Part shown: positions 26,313 through 35,736 of the stretch, piece by piece
Numbering within the stretch: position 1 is the first letter of the stretch
Layout of the letters: every line of letters begins with the position of its first letter
DNA from: Bacteroidota bacterium
GTDB taxonomy: Bacteria > Bacteroidota > Ignavibacteria > Kryptoniales > JAKASW01
Length of the DNA stretch: 64,000 bases
Direction of reading: 5' to 3'
Assembly: GCA_021789975.1 (NCBI GenBank)
Contig: JAJYIT010000016.1
Span: forward strand, 25,296-89,295
Notes under the pieces: generated by a model
The model's input: the letters and a program-made list of their open reading frames with translations, nothing else
The model's database searches: none
What the model was told of the DNA's origin: nothing
Made by a program: the position numbers and the translations under genes

Positions 26313-27509
26313 CTACTTGCTCATCCCCGGTTCCTCGCACGCAGTTCCGAATGTGAAGGCGTAGGCGGCAAACGAATCTGAGGATGGTTCAAGTGCGAGT
26401 ATGTGTCTGCCGTATTCCTTATTGTTGATAAGGTAATACATGCGAGGTTGGGTCACCTCCACGTATGTTCTTCCGTCTTTACCGACTTTGATGTCGCGGC
26501 CTCGATTCTCTGGAGGAACCGGTTTGCCGTCCTGGTACACGTAAAGTCTTCCACCGCGATCGGTAGAGGTCGAATTTGCCGTGCCCGCCGCTAACGCGCC
26601 TTGAATATCGGGGTTCAATACAAGGTTCGCCTGAGCCGCAATATAGTCTATCAGAATCTTACCCGCTCCTGCTGTGCCTGCATACTTAACGTACTGGAGC
26701 GTTGCATCCCATTTGCCCTGAAGGTAGAACCTGTCTTTTTCCATCTTATAAGGCAAAGTATATGTAGCAGATGTGTCCTTCTTGTAGCCCATCTTGTTCC
26801 CGATTCTTCCACGCTCATAACCTAAGTATGTCTCGGGAGTTGTTCGATAACAAACGGCTCCCGGTGCATCGGTAGGTCTGATGGGTGCCATCAACGGCGG
26901 AAGTGCCACGTCCGGATTAATCTCTTTCAGAAGCTTCTGTATTGAAGCTTCGAAGTTGCCGTAGTTTCCCTCACCGAAATGAAGATATCGTAGTATTCCG
27001 TTTTTGTCGAAAAGGTATTTTGACGGCCAGTACTGGTTTCCGAAACGGTCCCAGATTTCATACTTATTGTCAAGTACCACCGGGTAGGTTATGCCGAACT
27101 TTTCTATCGCCCGGGCAACGTTTGCCCTTTTCCTCGCGAACGAAAATTCAGGACTGTGCACACCGATTATTACAAGTCCATCTTTCCTGTATCTCTTGTA
27201 CCACTCCTCGATATAAGGCAATGTCCGAATGCAATTAACGCAGGTGTAATCCCAGAAATCTATTAGTACCACCTTACCCTTGAGATTCAAACCGCTGTCG
27301 GGACTAACGTTGAACCAATCCTTTGCCGGAAGGTTGGGCAGTGGTGGCATTACTATATGCTTATAACCGTAGTCAGTCAATTTGTCGGCAGGGCTCTGAT
27401 CCGCCTGACGGTTCCCGATTTCCCTGGTTGCTGCCTGGGTGCACCCTCGCGAGAGAAATATTGCCGAGAATATAATCAGTGGAATAGATAGGAAGTGGGA
27501 TCTCATCAT
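26313..27509 (-). CDS. DipZ-like thioredoxin-family lipoprotein
   Basis: 398 residues. The N-terminus has a lipoprotein signal (IFSAIFLSRGC). A thioredoxin/TlpA-type domain carries the redox motif WDYTCVNCIRTLPY, and the DipZ hallmark ITYPVVLDNKYEIWDRFGNQYWPSKYL region follows. The last 180 residues form a beta-rich domain seen at the C-terminus of DipZ proteins (TPETYLGYERG). The membrane CcdA-like portion of full DipZ is absent, so this is only the extracytoplasmic half. Likely role: disulfide reduction or exchange in the periplasm. It could serve cytochrome c maturation for the large cytochrome set nearby, which is inference. Confidence 0.85.
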   Translation of the reverse strand: MMRSHFLSIPLIIFSAIFLSRGCTQAATREIGNRQADQSPADKLTDYGYKHIVMPPLPNLPAKDWFNVSPDSGLNLKGKVVLIDFWDYTCVNCIRTLPYIEEWYKRYRKDGLVIIGVHSPEFSFARKRANVARAIEKFGITYPVVLDNKYEIWDRFGNQYWPSKYLFDKNGILRYLHFGEGNYGNFEASIQKLLKEINPDVALPPLMAPIRPTDAPGAVCYRTTPETYLGYERGRIGNKMGYKKDTSATYTLPYKMEKDRFYLQGKWDATLQYVKYAGTAGAGKILIDYIAAQANLVLNPDIQGALAAGTANSTSTDRGGRLYVYQDGKPVPPENRGRDIKVGKDGRTYVEVTQPRMYYLINNKEYGRHILALEPSSDSFAAYAFTFGTACEEPGMSK

Positions 27510-27701
27510 TTGCTTTCCATCTTTAGATGAGATAACAAGAGTTCTAATGATAAAGATTCCCTCGGGTACACGGTCTCACGACCCCGTCATGCCGCGGCTG
27601 ATAAGAGAAGATACCCGAGCTAACAATCCGGACTAACTGATTTGGCCCCGGAAGAGTCGCTGTTTTTACAAATGTCTGTCAATGGATCGATGCACCTTTG
27701 A

Positions 27702-28172
27702 TCATGGAACAACGAACTCGTGCTCGTGGGGCCGGATGGTCAGGACAGGGCAGGGCGCTTTCCTAACCACCTTGTCTGCAGTGCTCCCAAACAAAACGTG
27801 ATCCATTCCGGTTCTACCGTGCGATGAGATCACGATCAGGTCTACGTTTTCCTGCTTTGCGACGTCAATGATTTCTACAAAAGGCTTTCCGGTCTTTATC
27901 AAGGCGACAGCGTTTATTTCGCTCGGTACCTTTGTCGTTATCACTTCACCGAGTTGTTCCTCGCTGTGTTTGCGGATCTCCTCTTCCATCGCGGGAATAC
28001 TGACCTGTCCGAAGCTGAAATCAGCCGGGTAGACAATCGGCTCGACCACATGAAGAATTATGAGCTCCGATTTGAAATGTCCGGCAAAAGTTACCGCATA
28101 TTTTAGTGCATGCAGGGAATAATCTGAAAAGTCATGCGGCACAAGTATCTTCCTAAGATTGACGGTAGACAT
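27702..28172 (-). CDS. universal stress protein (UspA family)
   Basis: 156 residues; the ATG at 28172 is preferred because GGAGG lies five bases before it, although a GTG at 28178 is in frame. The N-terminal KILVPHDFSDYSLHALKYA is the family start, and the ATP-binding motif G2xG9xG(S/T) is visible as GRTGMDHVLFGSTADKVV, followed by CPVLTIRP. It is therefore of the nucleotide-binding type. It follows the cyclic-nucleotide-binding gene by 14 bases, a plausible small stress-response operon. Confidence 0.92.
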   Translation of the reverse strand: MSTVNLRKILVPHDFSDYSLHALKYAVTFAGHFKSELIILHVVEPIVYPADFSFGQVSIPAMEEEIRKHSEEQLGEVITTKVPSEINAVALIKTGKPFVEIIDVAKQENVDLIVISSHGRTGMDHVLFGSTADKVVRKAPCPVLTIRPHEHEFVVP

Positions 28173-28186
28173 AACCACCTCCAGGA

Positions 28187-28729
28187 TTACTTGTTATGGT
28201 TTCTTTCTAATTCAGCACTGAGCTTTCCTAACTGCTCATCCGTAAGTCTCAGGCGTGTACCGATAATTTCGCCGAGCTTGAATAGTATTTTGGTCCCTGC
28301 CTTAGGCGAACGACTAAGCAAATCTAACAGGTCGGGTCTGAAGAAGCCCATTACTTTTGATTCGGTCTCGGCGACCGCGGATGCACTTCTTGGCGACTCA
28401 TCGAGCAGCGAGAGTTCCCCGAAAAAATCACCATCCTTCAGACATGCCAGCTCCTTAACCCCGCCGGTGCCGTCCGAGTATATTATCCGGATCTCGCCAC
28501 TGATTATAACGTACATACCCAGACCGGGATCACCCTGGGCGAAGACATATTCTCCCGCCCGGTAATTTCTGTGATGGATGATCGAGCTTACTTTAAGAAT
28601 CTCTTTTGGGGCAAGCTGGGAAAAAATCGGAACGCTTGAAAGCAGGTGTTCGACCGAGGAATCTTCTTCACTTTGCTTTTTGAAGAAATTTTCCCAAAGA
28701 CTGTTGCGAATCGTTGACTGTTCCGTCAT
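28187..28729 (-). CDS. cyclic nucleotide-binding domain protein without DNA-binding domain
   Basis: 180 residues from the ATG at 28729 (a TTG at 28744 is in frame and overlaps ilvE). A single cNMP-binding fold is visible: VPIFSQLAPKEILKV, YRAGEYVFAQGDPG, MYVIISGEIRI, then the phosphate-binding cassette FFGELSLLDESPRSASA. A short helical tail follows and no helix-turn-helix, unlike Crp/Fnr regulators. So it is likely a small sensor module that acts by protein contact. It sits between ilvE and the universal stress protein gene on the same strand. Confidence 0.85.
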   Translation of the reverse strand: MTEQSTIRNSLWENFFKKQSEEDSSVEHLLSSVPIFSQLAPKEILKVSSIIHHRNYRAGEYVFAQGDPGLGMYVIISGEIRIIYSDGTGGVKELACLKDGDFFGELSLLDESPRSASAVAETESKVMGFFRPDLLDLLSRSPKAGTKILFKLGEIIGTRLRLTDEQLGKLSAELERNHNK

Positions 28730-28740
28730 GGGGTCGGGGA

Positions 28741-29664
28741 TCAATCAGAAATAAAAGTCAGCCAATCGTGCTTGTCTTCTCCATCTCTCACGATTTTGAA
28801 ATAGAGCTCCTGCAGTTTGCGGGTGACAGGACCCGGTTTGCCGTTGCCTACTTTCATCTTGTCGACCGATCTAATAGGGGTGATCTCCGCTGCCGTTCCG
28901 GTAAAGAAGGCCTCATCGGCTGCATAGAGAATGTCTCGAAGCATGGTCTCTTCTTTAACTTCGATGCCTGATTCATCGGCGAGCTGCATGACCGTAGTCC
29001 TCGTGATGCCTGGAAGTATAGCTGCATGCAGCGGAGTTGTAAAAAGCCTGCCATCATAGACCACGAAGATATTTTCGCCGCTTCCTTCGCTAATGTATCC
29101 GTTGGAGTCAAGGGCAATTCCCTCGGTGTAGCCGTTGGAAATTGCCTCCAACTTGATCAGCTGGGAATTCATATAGTTGCCGCCGGTCTTCGCCATTGTC
29201 GGAAAAGTATCGGGGAGAGGCCGCCGCCAACTGGAGACACAAACATCTATCCCGTCCTGGACTGCGCCGGTGCCGAGGTACTGCCCCCAGTCCCAGACTG
29301 CTATCACTGTATCAACAGGGTTGTTCATCGGGTTTACACCGACATCGCCATATCCGCGGAATGCCACCGGGCGGATGTAGCATGCGCGCATCTTGTTGGC
29401 CTTTATTGTCTCAATAATTGCTTGTTGCATTTGATCTTGAGAGTATGGTATTTCTGCCCGGTATATCTTAGCGGAAGTGGTAAGCCTATTCAGGTGTTCC
29501 TTGAGCCGGAATATCGCAGAGCCCTTCTTCGTGTCATAACATCGAATTCCTTCGAACCAGCTTGACCCGTAGTGAATCACATGGGATAATACGTGGACCT
29601 TAGCATCGTCCCAGTTGAGAAGTGTTCCATTCATCCATATCTTTTCGACCTTCTTTACTGGCAT
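28741..29664 (-). CDS. ilvE: branched-chain amino acid aminotransferase
   Basis: 307 residues from the ATG at 29664, nine bases after a GGAGG site; the frame extends further upstream into the GNAT gene but the normal IlvE start MPVKKVEKIWMNG is here. PLP-dependent class IV aminotransferase for the last step of Ile, Leu and Val synthesis. Seen: HVIHYGSSWFEGIRCY, the PLP-lysine region SQLIKLEAISNGYTEGI, the motif EGSGENIF and the C-terminal FFTGTAAEITPI. It starts shortly after the GNAT gene stop, in the same orientation. Confidence 0.94.
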   Translation of the reverse strand: MPVKKVEKIWMNGTLLNWDDAKVHVLSHVIHYGSSWFEGIRCYDTKKGSAIFRLKEHLNRLTTSAKIYRAEIPYSQDQMQQAIIETIKANKMRACYIRPVAFRGYGDVGVNPMNNPVDTVIAVWDWGQYLGTGAVQDGIDVCVSSWRRPLPDTFPTMAKTGGNYMNSQLIKLEAISNGYTEGIALDSNGYISEGSGENIFVVYDGRLFTTPLHAAILPGITRTTVMQLADESGIEVKEETMLRDILYAADEAFFTGTAAEITPIRSVDKMKVGNGKPGPVTRKLQELYFKIVRDGEDKHDWLTFISD

Positions 29665-29680
29665 TCTTCCGAACCTCCGA

Positions 29681-30799
29681 TTATATATCTTTCCTGTAAA
29701 TTCTATATGTCTTGTACTTCTCGGCATTCAGCAGATCAGCACTTCGGTTCATCATCAGGTTATCTTCCAGGACCCATGAAGCCTCTCCATCATAGTAACC
29801 GAGCTTGATTGCCCGTTTCGCGGTCTCGTGAAACAAAACTGCTGCTACTCCGGTTTGCTGATAGCTGTGAATAACACCCAGAACCATGATTCGTACCCAC
29901 TTGATCTGTTTCTTTTTGGTAAGAAGGTGGTACACCCCCGGAAGCAGGTGGCCGTTTTTGTTAAACTTAAGGGGGTAGTTAATATCAGGAAGAGAGAGAG
30001 CAAAACCTATCGGCTTGCCTTTGACTTCGACGAAGATGGCGAGTTCCGGTTCTACTACCTGCTTCAAATCCTCGGCAAGGAAGTCGAACTCGTCATCCGT
30101 CATAGGAACAAAGCCCCAGTTCTTGCTCCACGCTTCGTTGTATACTTCTTTCACCCTCTTAATCTCTTCGTTAAGCTTCTTCATATTTATGCTGCGAAAA
30201 GTCAACTCCTCTTTACGTGTAATCATGCCTGTCACACGCTCAAGCTTTTCAGAAAATACTTTATCCTTATTCACATGGTAAGCGAAAAGGTCCTTCTCCT
30301 TTTTCAGACCGTAACCTTCGTAAAGGGAAAGATAATACCTGGGATTGTACGTCATCAAAACCATGGGACTGCTGTCGAAGCCTTCGACCAACAAGCCGAC
30401 TTCATCATTCGTCGAAGGGTTTACAGGTCCTCGCATGGAGCCGAAGCCCTTTTTCTTGAGCCATTCTTTGGACGCGTCAAACAGGGCGTTTGCAACTTCC
30501 TGGTCCCTGGTAGATTCGAAGAATCCGAAGAATCCAATCTCTTCCTGTTGAAACTTATTGTGGTTGTAATTCACTATAGCGGCATTCCTGCCGACAATTT
30601 CGCCATCTTTTCTGGCAAGAAACAACTCGATCTCAGAGTGCTTGTAGAACGGGTTCTTTTCCGTATCAAGCAGTTTCTTCCGGTCCATCAAGAGCGGCGG
30701 GACCCAGTACTTGTCATCCCTATAAATCTTCCACGGCATTTTTATGAATGCCATAAGGTCTTTCTTGTTTCTTACAGGCTCAATAGCAACTGTGCTCAT
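29681..30799 (-). CDS. GNAT-like acyltransferase family protein (YghO-like)
   Basis: 372 residues; the start at 30799 follows GAGGGA. The N-terminal half begins with MPWKIYRDDKYWVPPLLMDRKKLLD and GFFGFFESTRDQEVANAL, and the middle has MRGPVNPSTNDEVGLLVEGFD. The C-terminal half is a GNAT-like fold (WVRIMVLGVIHSYQQTGVAAVLF). This family is often encoded beside serine palmitoyltransferase-like enzymes, as here (58 bases from the gene upstream). Its substrate is not established from the sequence; a role in lipid acylation is inferred from the neighbour only. Confidence 0.75.
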   Translation of the reverse strand: MSTVAIEPVRNKKDLMAFIKMPWKIYRDDKYWVPPLLMDRKKLLDTEKNPFYKHSEIELFLARKDGEIVGRNAAIVNYNHNKFQQEEIGFFGFFESTRDQEVANALFDASKEWLKKKGFGSMRGPVNPSTNDEVGLLVEGFDSSPMVLMTYNPRYYLSLYEGYGLKKEKDLFAYHVNKDKVFSEKLERVTGMITRKEELTFRSINMKKLNEEIKRVKEVYNEAWSKNWGFVPMTDDEFDFLAEDLKQVVEPELAIFVEVKGKPIGFALSLPDINYPLKFNKNGHLLPGVYHLLTKKKQIKWVRIMVLGVIHSYQQTGVAAVLFHETAKRAIKLGYYDGEASWVLEDNLMMNRSADLLNAEKYKTYRIYRKDI

Positions 30800-30856
30800 T
30801 TTATCCCTCTTGCTTGTCCTTCCTCAAACTCCTCGATTGCAAAACCGGAGTCCCGC

Positions 30857-32092
30857 CTATGCGGTGATCCCTAACTCTTTTCCAATATTCCCGAAAAGTT
30901 CTACGATCTTGTCGAGGTGTTCCGGCTTGTGAGTGGCCATATAGCTGGTCCGAAGCATTTCCATTCCTGGAGGAACACCGGGCCTAACAAATGCATTTGC
31001 ATAAACACCGGCATCGAAAAGCTTCTTCCAGAATTTTAGAGTTGGCATGGTGTCGCCGATTATGACGGGGACGATAGCGGTTTTATTCTCCAGGACTTTG
31101 AATCCCAGCTGCTTAAGTCCCTGGCGAACGCGATCGGCGTTGCTTATGAGCCTGTCGACGAGCTCCGGTTCCTCTTCAAGTATTTTCAAAGATTCAATAG
31201 CTGCCGCTACGGAGGAGGGGGTAGGACTCGCGCTGAAAATGAATGCCGGTGAATTGTGCCTTATGAAATTTATGACAGACTGCTCGCCTACCACAAAACC
31301 ACCCAGGGATGCAAAAGTCTTCGAAAAAGTCCCCATGACCAGATCGACTTGATCTTCGAGTCCAAAGTGGCTGGCAGTTCCGCGGCCCCCTTTTCCGATG
31401 ACACCAACCGCGTGCGCGTCATCGACCATCACCCTCGCGCCGTATTTCCTGGCAGCTTCTACCATGCGCGGCAGGTCGACGATGTCGCCCGATGTGGAGA
31501 ATACGCCATCGGACACTACAAGCTTAGGGGCGTCCGCAGGCAGCTTGGACAACACTGATTCAAGATTCCCCATATCGTTATGCTTATACCTGGCAAGATC
31601 GGCTGTCTGGCCCTTCGAGATAAGAGTGCCCGTAACTATGCAAGCGTGATTGTCTCGGTCCGATATTACGTAATCGCCATGTTGCACGAGAGTGGAAATA
31701 ACTCCCAGGGCGGTCTGAAACCCGGTCGAAAAAGTCATGCATGCTTCTTTGTGCATGAATTTTGCGAGACGCTCTTCCATTTCCACATGCAAGTCCACTG
31801 TTCCGGTCAGGTATCGGGAACCGGAGCAGCCGGTCCCATACTTTTCAATTGCTTTCCTCGCCGCCTCCTTGACCCTTGGATGTGTTGTTAGCCCGAGATA
31901 ATTGTTTGAACCAGCCATGATCACTTTTCGACCGTCGATCATGACAACAGGTCCTTCATTTTCCTGGAAAGGATGAAAGTAGGGGTAGAGTCCCGCCTTC
32001 TTAACTTCATCAGCAAGAGTATAGTCATAGCACTTTTGGAATAAGTCCAATCGAGTAGGCCTCCTTTGAGTAGATGCAGAAATAATTTCCAT
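30857..32092 (-). CDS. alpha-oxoamine synthase, serine palmitoyltransferase-like
   Basis: 411 residues from ATG 32092 (a TTG at 32104 is in frame). PLP enzyme that condenses an amino acid with an acyl-CoA. Motifs: [29 protein letters not shown], the PLP-aspartate motif [16 protein letters not shown] and the PLP-lysine motif [13 protein letters not shown]. The family includes serine palmitoyltransferase, 2-amino-3-ketobutyrate CoA ligase and 8-amino-7-oxononanoate synthase. The [13 protein letters not shown] motif and the GNAT neighbour favour the palmitoyltransferase type, which starts sphingolipid synthesis in Bacteroidota. No bio or tdh genes are adjacent. Confidence 0.85.
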   Translation of the reverse strand: MEIISASTQRRPTRLDLFQKCYDYTLADEVKKAGLYPYFHPFQENEGPVVMIDGRKVIMAGSNNYLGLTTHPRVKEAARKAIEKYGTGCSGSRYLTGTVDLHVEMEERLAKFMHKEACMTFSTGFQTALGVISTLVQHGDYVISDRDNHACIVTGTLISKGQTADLARYKHNDMGNLESVLSKLPADAPKLVVSDGVFSTSGDIVDLPRMVEAARKYGARVMVDDAHAVGVIGKGGRGTASHFGLEDQVDLVMGTFSKTFASLGGFVVGEQSVINFIRHNSPAFIFSASPTPSSVAAAIESLKILEEEPELVDRLISNADRVRQGLKQLGFKVLENKTAIVPVIIGDTMPTLKFWKKLFDAGVYANAFVRPGVPPGMEMLRTSYMATHKPEHLDKIVELFGNIGKELGITA

Positions 32093-32296
32093 GAATTGAT
32101 TCAATATAAAAGACAGGTCACAAAAATGCCAACCTCAGACGTGTAGCTACAACTCCCCGCGCGCGCTGGAGTTCTGGTCTTGAAAGGATTGTTGATTCGT
32201 CAGCCAGCGGTGGATAACTTTCATTTGTGCCGGGTTCAATCTTGCAAACACTGTCCGGTTTCTTAGTTCAACCGGACAAATCCACGGAGACTCTAA

Positions 32297-32953
32297 TTGA
32301 CTCTTGATGATATTTCTATGGTGATCGTAAACTACCGCACGCCGGACCTTCTCGAGAAGGCAGCCGATTCGTTTCGTCTATTCTATCCGAATGTAGACCT
32401 GGTCATCGTCGACAACGGTTCCAACGACCGGTCCCTGCAAGTGATCGAATCGCTGGTGGAGTCAAATCCTGAGGTGACTAAGTCCATATTGCTGGATAGA
32501 AATTTCTTCCACGGTCCCGCGATGGATCTCGCGATGTCCAGGCTGAAGAGGGAAATAGCCTTTTTCCTGGACACGGACACGGAAACTGAAAGCGGTGGAT
32601 TTCTTGAGCTGATGCTTCGTGAGCTCGAAAGCGACAAAAGAGTTTACGGAGTGGGAAGGGTAGACAGAGTCAACAGGCGGGGTTTTGCCGATCCTGGCGG
32701 AACAGAAGTAATCCTTATAACTGCATACATGATGCTGAGACGTAAGATGTATTTTGATCTCCCGCCATTCAAGCATCATGGAATGCCTACGCTTGAAAAT
32801 TTCTCAGCCGCTTCTGCGAAAGGTTACCTGCTGAATCAATTTGAAATCGATAGGTATATCAAGCATTTCGGAAGGGGTACCGCGTCGAGATTTGGGTACA
32901 GCCTCGGGTTACGGGGAAAGCTCAATTTGGTACTAAACAAATTCGGGCTGTAG
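32297..32953 (+). CDS. family 2 glycosyltransferase (short)
   Basis: 218 residues, TTG start seven bases after GGAG. The GT-A fold is visible: ISMVIVNYRTPDLLEKA, LVIVDNGSNDRSL and the metal-binding region IAFFLDTDTETESGGF. It is shorter than most family members and has no membrane anchor. Donor and acceptor unknown. It is divergently oriented from the serine-palmitoyltransferase-like gene across 200 bases, so a role in glycolipid formation is possible but unproven. Confidence 0.82.
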   Translation: MTLDDISMVIVNYRTPDLLEKAADSFRLFYPNVDLVIVDNGSNDRSLQVIESLVESNPEVTKSILLDRNFFHGPAMDLAMSRLKREIAFFLDTDTETESGGFLELMLRELESDKRVYGVGRVDRVNRRGFADPGGTEVILITAYMMLRRKMYFDLPPFKHHGMPTLENFSAASAKGYLLNQFEIDRYIKHFGRGTASRFGYSLGLRGKLNLVLNKFGL

Positions 32954-32980
32954 CGGGATCAATTGCCAGAAGGCGGTGGC

Positions 32981-35215
32981 TTAGTGGCGTATGAGAGCGA
33001 TCTTGGATATCGTGCTCTGACTTCCGTCTGACGAGTGCGCCACGACTATGTAAATGCCGCTCGGAAGGAGGTTGCCGCTCTGATCTGTGCCGTACCAGTA
33101 TGCAACGTTCCCACCTTGCGCCTGAAACTGATTTACAAGCCGACCATTTACCGTGAAGATCTTTATCTCGCTGTTCGCAACAAGGTTTTGAATTTGAATC
33201 GGATCTCGGAGCGGGAGTTTTGCGGGATCAGGGAATATCTTCAGCTTAGAGAAATTTTGTTGAGGCTGAACGATCCCTATATTCAATTCCGTAACCCCGT
33301 CAGGGGTAGCGAAGTAAACCTTTCCGTTTGTACGGTCGCAGGCCACGGAGTAAACAGTGTTGCTCGGGAGCGGACTGTTCGAGTCGTCATAAGCAGCAAT
33401 TCTGGTAAATCCGTCGCGCGACATCTCGTAAACTCCGGAGTATGTCGCGACCCATTTATGATCGAGAGCATCGTAGTCGATGGCTCTGATATTCTGGTCG
33501 AGAAGCGGGTACACATACTGAATCGTCAGAGTAGGTGGGGAAGACGACGGGTCATAATAAATGAGATCCATTCCGAGGTCCGTTCCCACCCAGACGTTTT
33601 GATCGCTGTCCACGATGACGTCGTTCACATGGTTGCTAAGTAGCCCATCGCTTGTAGTGAACAAATAGGCTTCAGCGTTAGCAGGATTTGAAAGCGGGCC
33701 GTTCGGATTGTAATACATTAGCCCGTGGTAATTTCCTTGTTCATCCCCCTGTCCGTCTCCGATCCAGACTCCTCCCAGCGCATCGATAGCTATCGTATTA
33801 AACCCGCCGGAGAATGGTCCGGTCTGGTTTCCATAATTGTACTCGTGCCACGTCGAGTCTTTTGGTGAAAAAACAGTGAGAACATTGCCGTTGTACGCGA
33901 GCGGATTAGTGATCCATATGTTCCCGTTCGCATCACAAGCTGCGTTGCCGGCGAGGAGGTATAGCGGCTGTTCCTGCACGCCCACAAGCCCCGAGTTTGT
34001 GGAGTTGAAAACGGTGACGGAGTCTCCTTGCAGCATCGTCATGCCATAACCCCAGGAACCCAGAATGATTCTGTCTCCACATACCGCACTTACTCGATAA
34101 TATGTCGAATCAAGCGGCAGGGACGGGATTAGAGCTTTTGTGTAGTTTATCCAGTCGGAGCCATTGAACTCCATGAATGCCGCACCGGTATTCGCACCCG
34201 AACTGGTTGAGCACCACAGGTTACCTTTGTTGTCAATCGCCATCTGGGTGATCTGGTTTGTAGCCGGACCAGGTGGAAGGATTCTGTTTGTGCTTGAGCC
34301 GATGGCCAAGATCCCGCTGGATGTGGCTGCATAAGCCAGCGTGTCGGAGTAGCTTGCCACGTCATTTAGTCCGGAACTCGAATATATTTGGTTGAGGGTC
34401 AGGTCTGAGTTAACCTCATATAATCCGGACGTCGAATTCACCAGCAAAAAGTTTTGACCGGCGGTCAGCCCGAGGACAGGTGAAGAGAATGACGCCACTT
34501 GCTGGAAAGTGACTCCGTCGCTGCTCATAAACAATCCCTGGTTGGCGCCTATGAAAAGTTTCCCCGCGAATACCGCGAGCGCATTCACGCCGGACGAAAA
34601 GCCTGCACTGTCGATATTGTTCCATTGATCGGGCGCCGCTAGATTGACAGCGGACTGGGGACCAAAAGAAATGCCGAATTGACTGGCAACATAAATGTTG
34701 CCATGGTACACTGTTGCGGCGTTTGCCTGGACTGTGCTTTGGTTCGGCACGAAGTGGGAGTAGGTGTTCAGGGACTGGAATGTTCCGCGCGAGATCAGGA
34801 CGACACCGAATGGAGTGCACGCGAAAAGAGTATCGCCCGAAACGTCCAGGTTTGTGATTTCCTTCGATAGGAAGCTCGAGTTCGTTATATCTCTCTGCGA
34901 CCTTGTAACTTCGCCTGCAGAATTTACTTCGTCGATTGACCCGTCGGATTCTCCAACGAAGATTGATCCGCCACTGTCGACCGCGATAGCAGTAGCAGTA
35001 ATGTTGGACAAACCTTCGGTTGAAGTCAGCTGATTGAAAGTACCGGTTTGCGGGGAGTACGAGAAAACTCCGCCTGTGGTAGCTGCCCACACTTTACCGC
35101 CCGTGACTGTAATTGCATTTACATCATACATGCTGGAGTAGTTTTTCCACGTCAGAGTCTGAGCCGATGCAACACCGGTCAACAGCGCGGTGAGAATAAG
35201 AATACTTCTAAACAT
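32981..35215 (-). CDS. PorZ-like two-propeller protein with type IX sorting domain
   Basis: 744 residues. A Sec signal (MFRSILILTALLTGVASAQ) precedes some 600 residues of repeated beta-propeller blades with the two-component-regulator-propeller signature (VWAATTGGVFSY, IWITNPLAYNG, VWVGTDLGMDLIYYD, KWVATYSGVYEM). The last 85 residues form a C-terminal domain of type IX secretion cargo type (KLKIFPDPAKLPLRDP ... GNLLPSGIYIV ... KIALIRH). This is the layout of PorZ, a surface component of the type IX system that helps remove the sorting domain. Alone it supports a type IX system in this organism; no other por gene is in the window. Confidence 0.82.
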   Translation of the reverse strand: MFRSILILTALLTGVASAQTLTWKNYSSMYDVNAITVTGGKVWAATTGGVFSYSPQTGTFNQLTSTEGLSNITATAIAVDSGGSIFVGESDGSIDEVNSAGEVTRSQRDITNSSFLSKEITNLDVSGDTLFACTPFGVVLISRGTFQSLNTYSHFVPNQSTVQANAATVYHGNIYVASQFGISFGPQSAVNLAAPDQWNNIDSAGFSSGVNALAVFAGKLFIGANQGLFMSSDGVTFQQVASFSSPVLGLTAGQNFLLVNSTSGLYEVNSDLTLNQIYSSSGLNDVASYSDTLAYAATSSGILAIGSSTNRILPPGPATNQITQMAIDNKGNLWCSTSSGANTGAAFMEFNGSDWINYTKALIPSLPLDSTYYRVSAVCGDRIILGSWGYGMTMLQGDSVTVFNSTNSGLVGVQEQPLYLLAGNAACDANGNIWITNPLAYNGNVLTVFSPKDSTWHEYNYGNQTGPFSGGFNTIAIDALGGVWIGDGQGDEQGNYHGLMYYNPNGPLSNPANAEAYLFTTSDGLLSNHVNDVIVDSDQNVWVGTDLGMDLIYYDPSSSPPTLTIQYVYPLLDQNIRAIDYDALDHKWVATYSGVYEMSRDGFTRIAAYDDSNSPLPSNTVYSVACDRTNGKVYFATPDGVTELNIGIVQPQQNFSKLKIFPDPAKLPLRDPIQIQNLVANSEIKIFTVNGRLVNQFQAQGGNVAYWYGTDQSGNLLPSGIYIVVAHSSDGSQSTISKIALIRH

Positions 35216-35274
35216 GGGGTTCGAGTCTATTTCGCGTGATTCGTGGATTGATGTCTCCCGTTGTTGAGAACATG

Positions 35275-35736
35275 TTAGATCAACTTGGACAGGTTAATCA
35301 TTTCAATGACTGAAACTGCGGAGTCAAAGCCCTTATTGCCTGCTTTGCCCCCGGCCCGGTCAACCGCCTGATCAACAGAATCCGTCGTGAGTATGCCAAA
35401 TACAACGGGGACTGTGGAGTTCATAGACAGCGCGCCTACACCCTTGGAAGATTCTCCTGCAACGTAATCGAAGTGAGGGGTCTCGCCCCTTATTACTGCG
35501 CCAAGGCAAATCACCCCGTCATGTTTCTTCTTTTCCACGATTCGCCTGGCAACTGCGGGTATTTCGAAAGCTCCCGGACAGCGGTAAACATCGATGTTCG
35601 ATTCCGAAACGCCGTGTCGCACAAGCCCGTCAAACGCACCCGACAATAACTTGTCCGTTATGAACCCGTTGAACCTGCTGATTACGATCGCGATTTTCAG
35701 GCCGCTTCCATCAAGCTTACCCTCATAAGTTGCCAA
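35275..35736 (-). CDS. ribH: 6,7-dimethyl-8-ribityllumazine synthase
   Basis: 153 residues, TTG start after GGAG. Penultimate step of riboflavin synthesis: forms the lumazine from the ribityl-uracil and dihydroxybutanone phosphate. Seen: the substrate-binding motif [24 protein letters not shown] and the conserved [22 protein letters not shown], with the catalytic His in the last. It overlaps the PHP gene upstream by 14 bases, so they are coupled. No other rib gene is nearby. Confidence 0.95.
   Translation of the reverse strand: MATYEGKLDGSGLKIAIVISRFNGFITDKLLSGAFDGLVRHGVSESNIDVYRCPGAFEIPAVARRIVEKKKHDGVICLGAVIRGETPHFDYVAGESSKGVGALSMNSTVPVVFGILTTDSVDQAVDRAGGKAGNKGFDSAVSVIEMINLSKLI

Noticed and set aside
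29828..30874. A 348-codon plus-strand frame opposite the GNAT gene
   Set aside because: The minus-strand protein has clear family motifs across the same bases; the opposite frame has no homology and is a codon-phase shadow.
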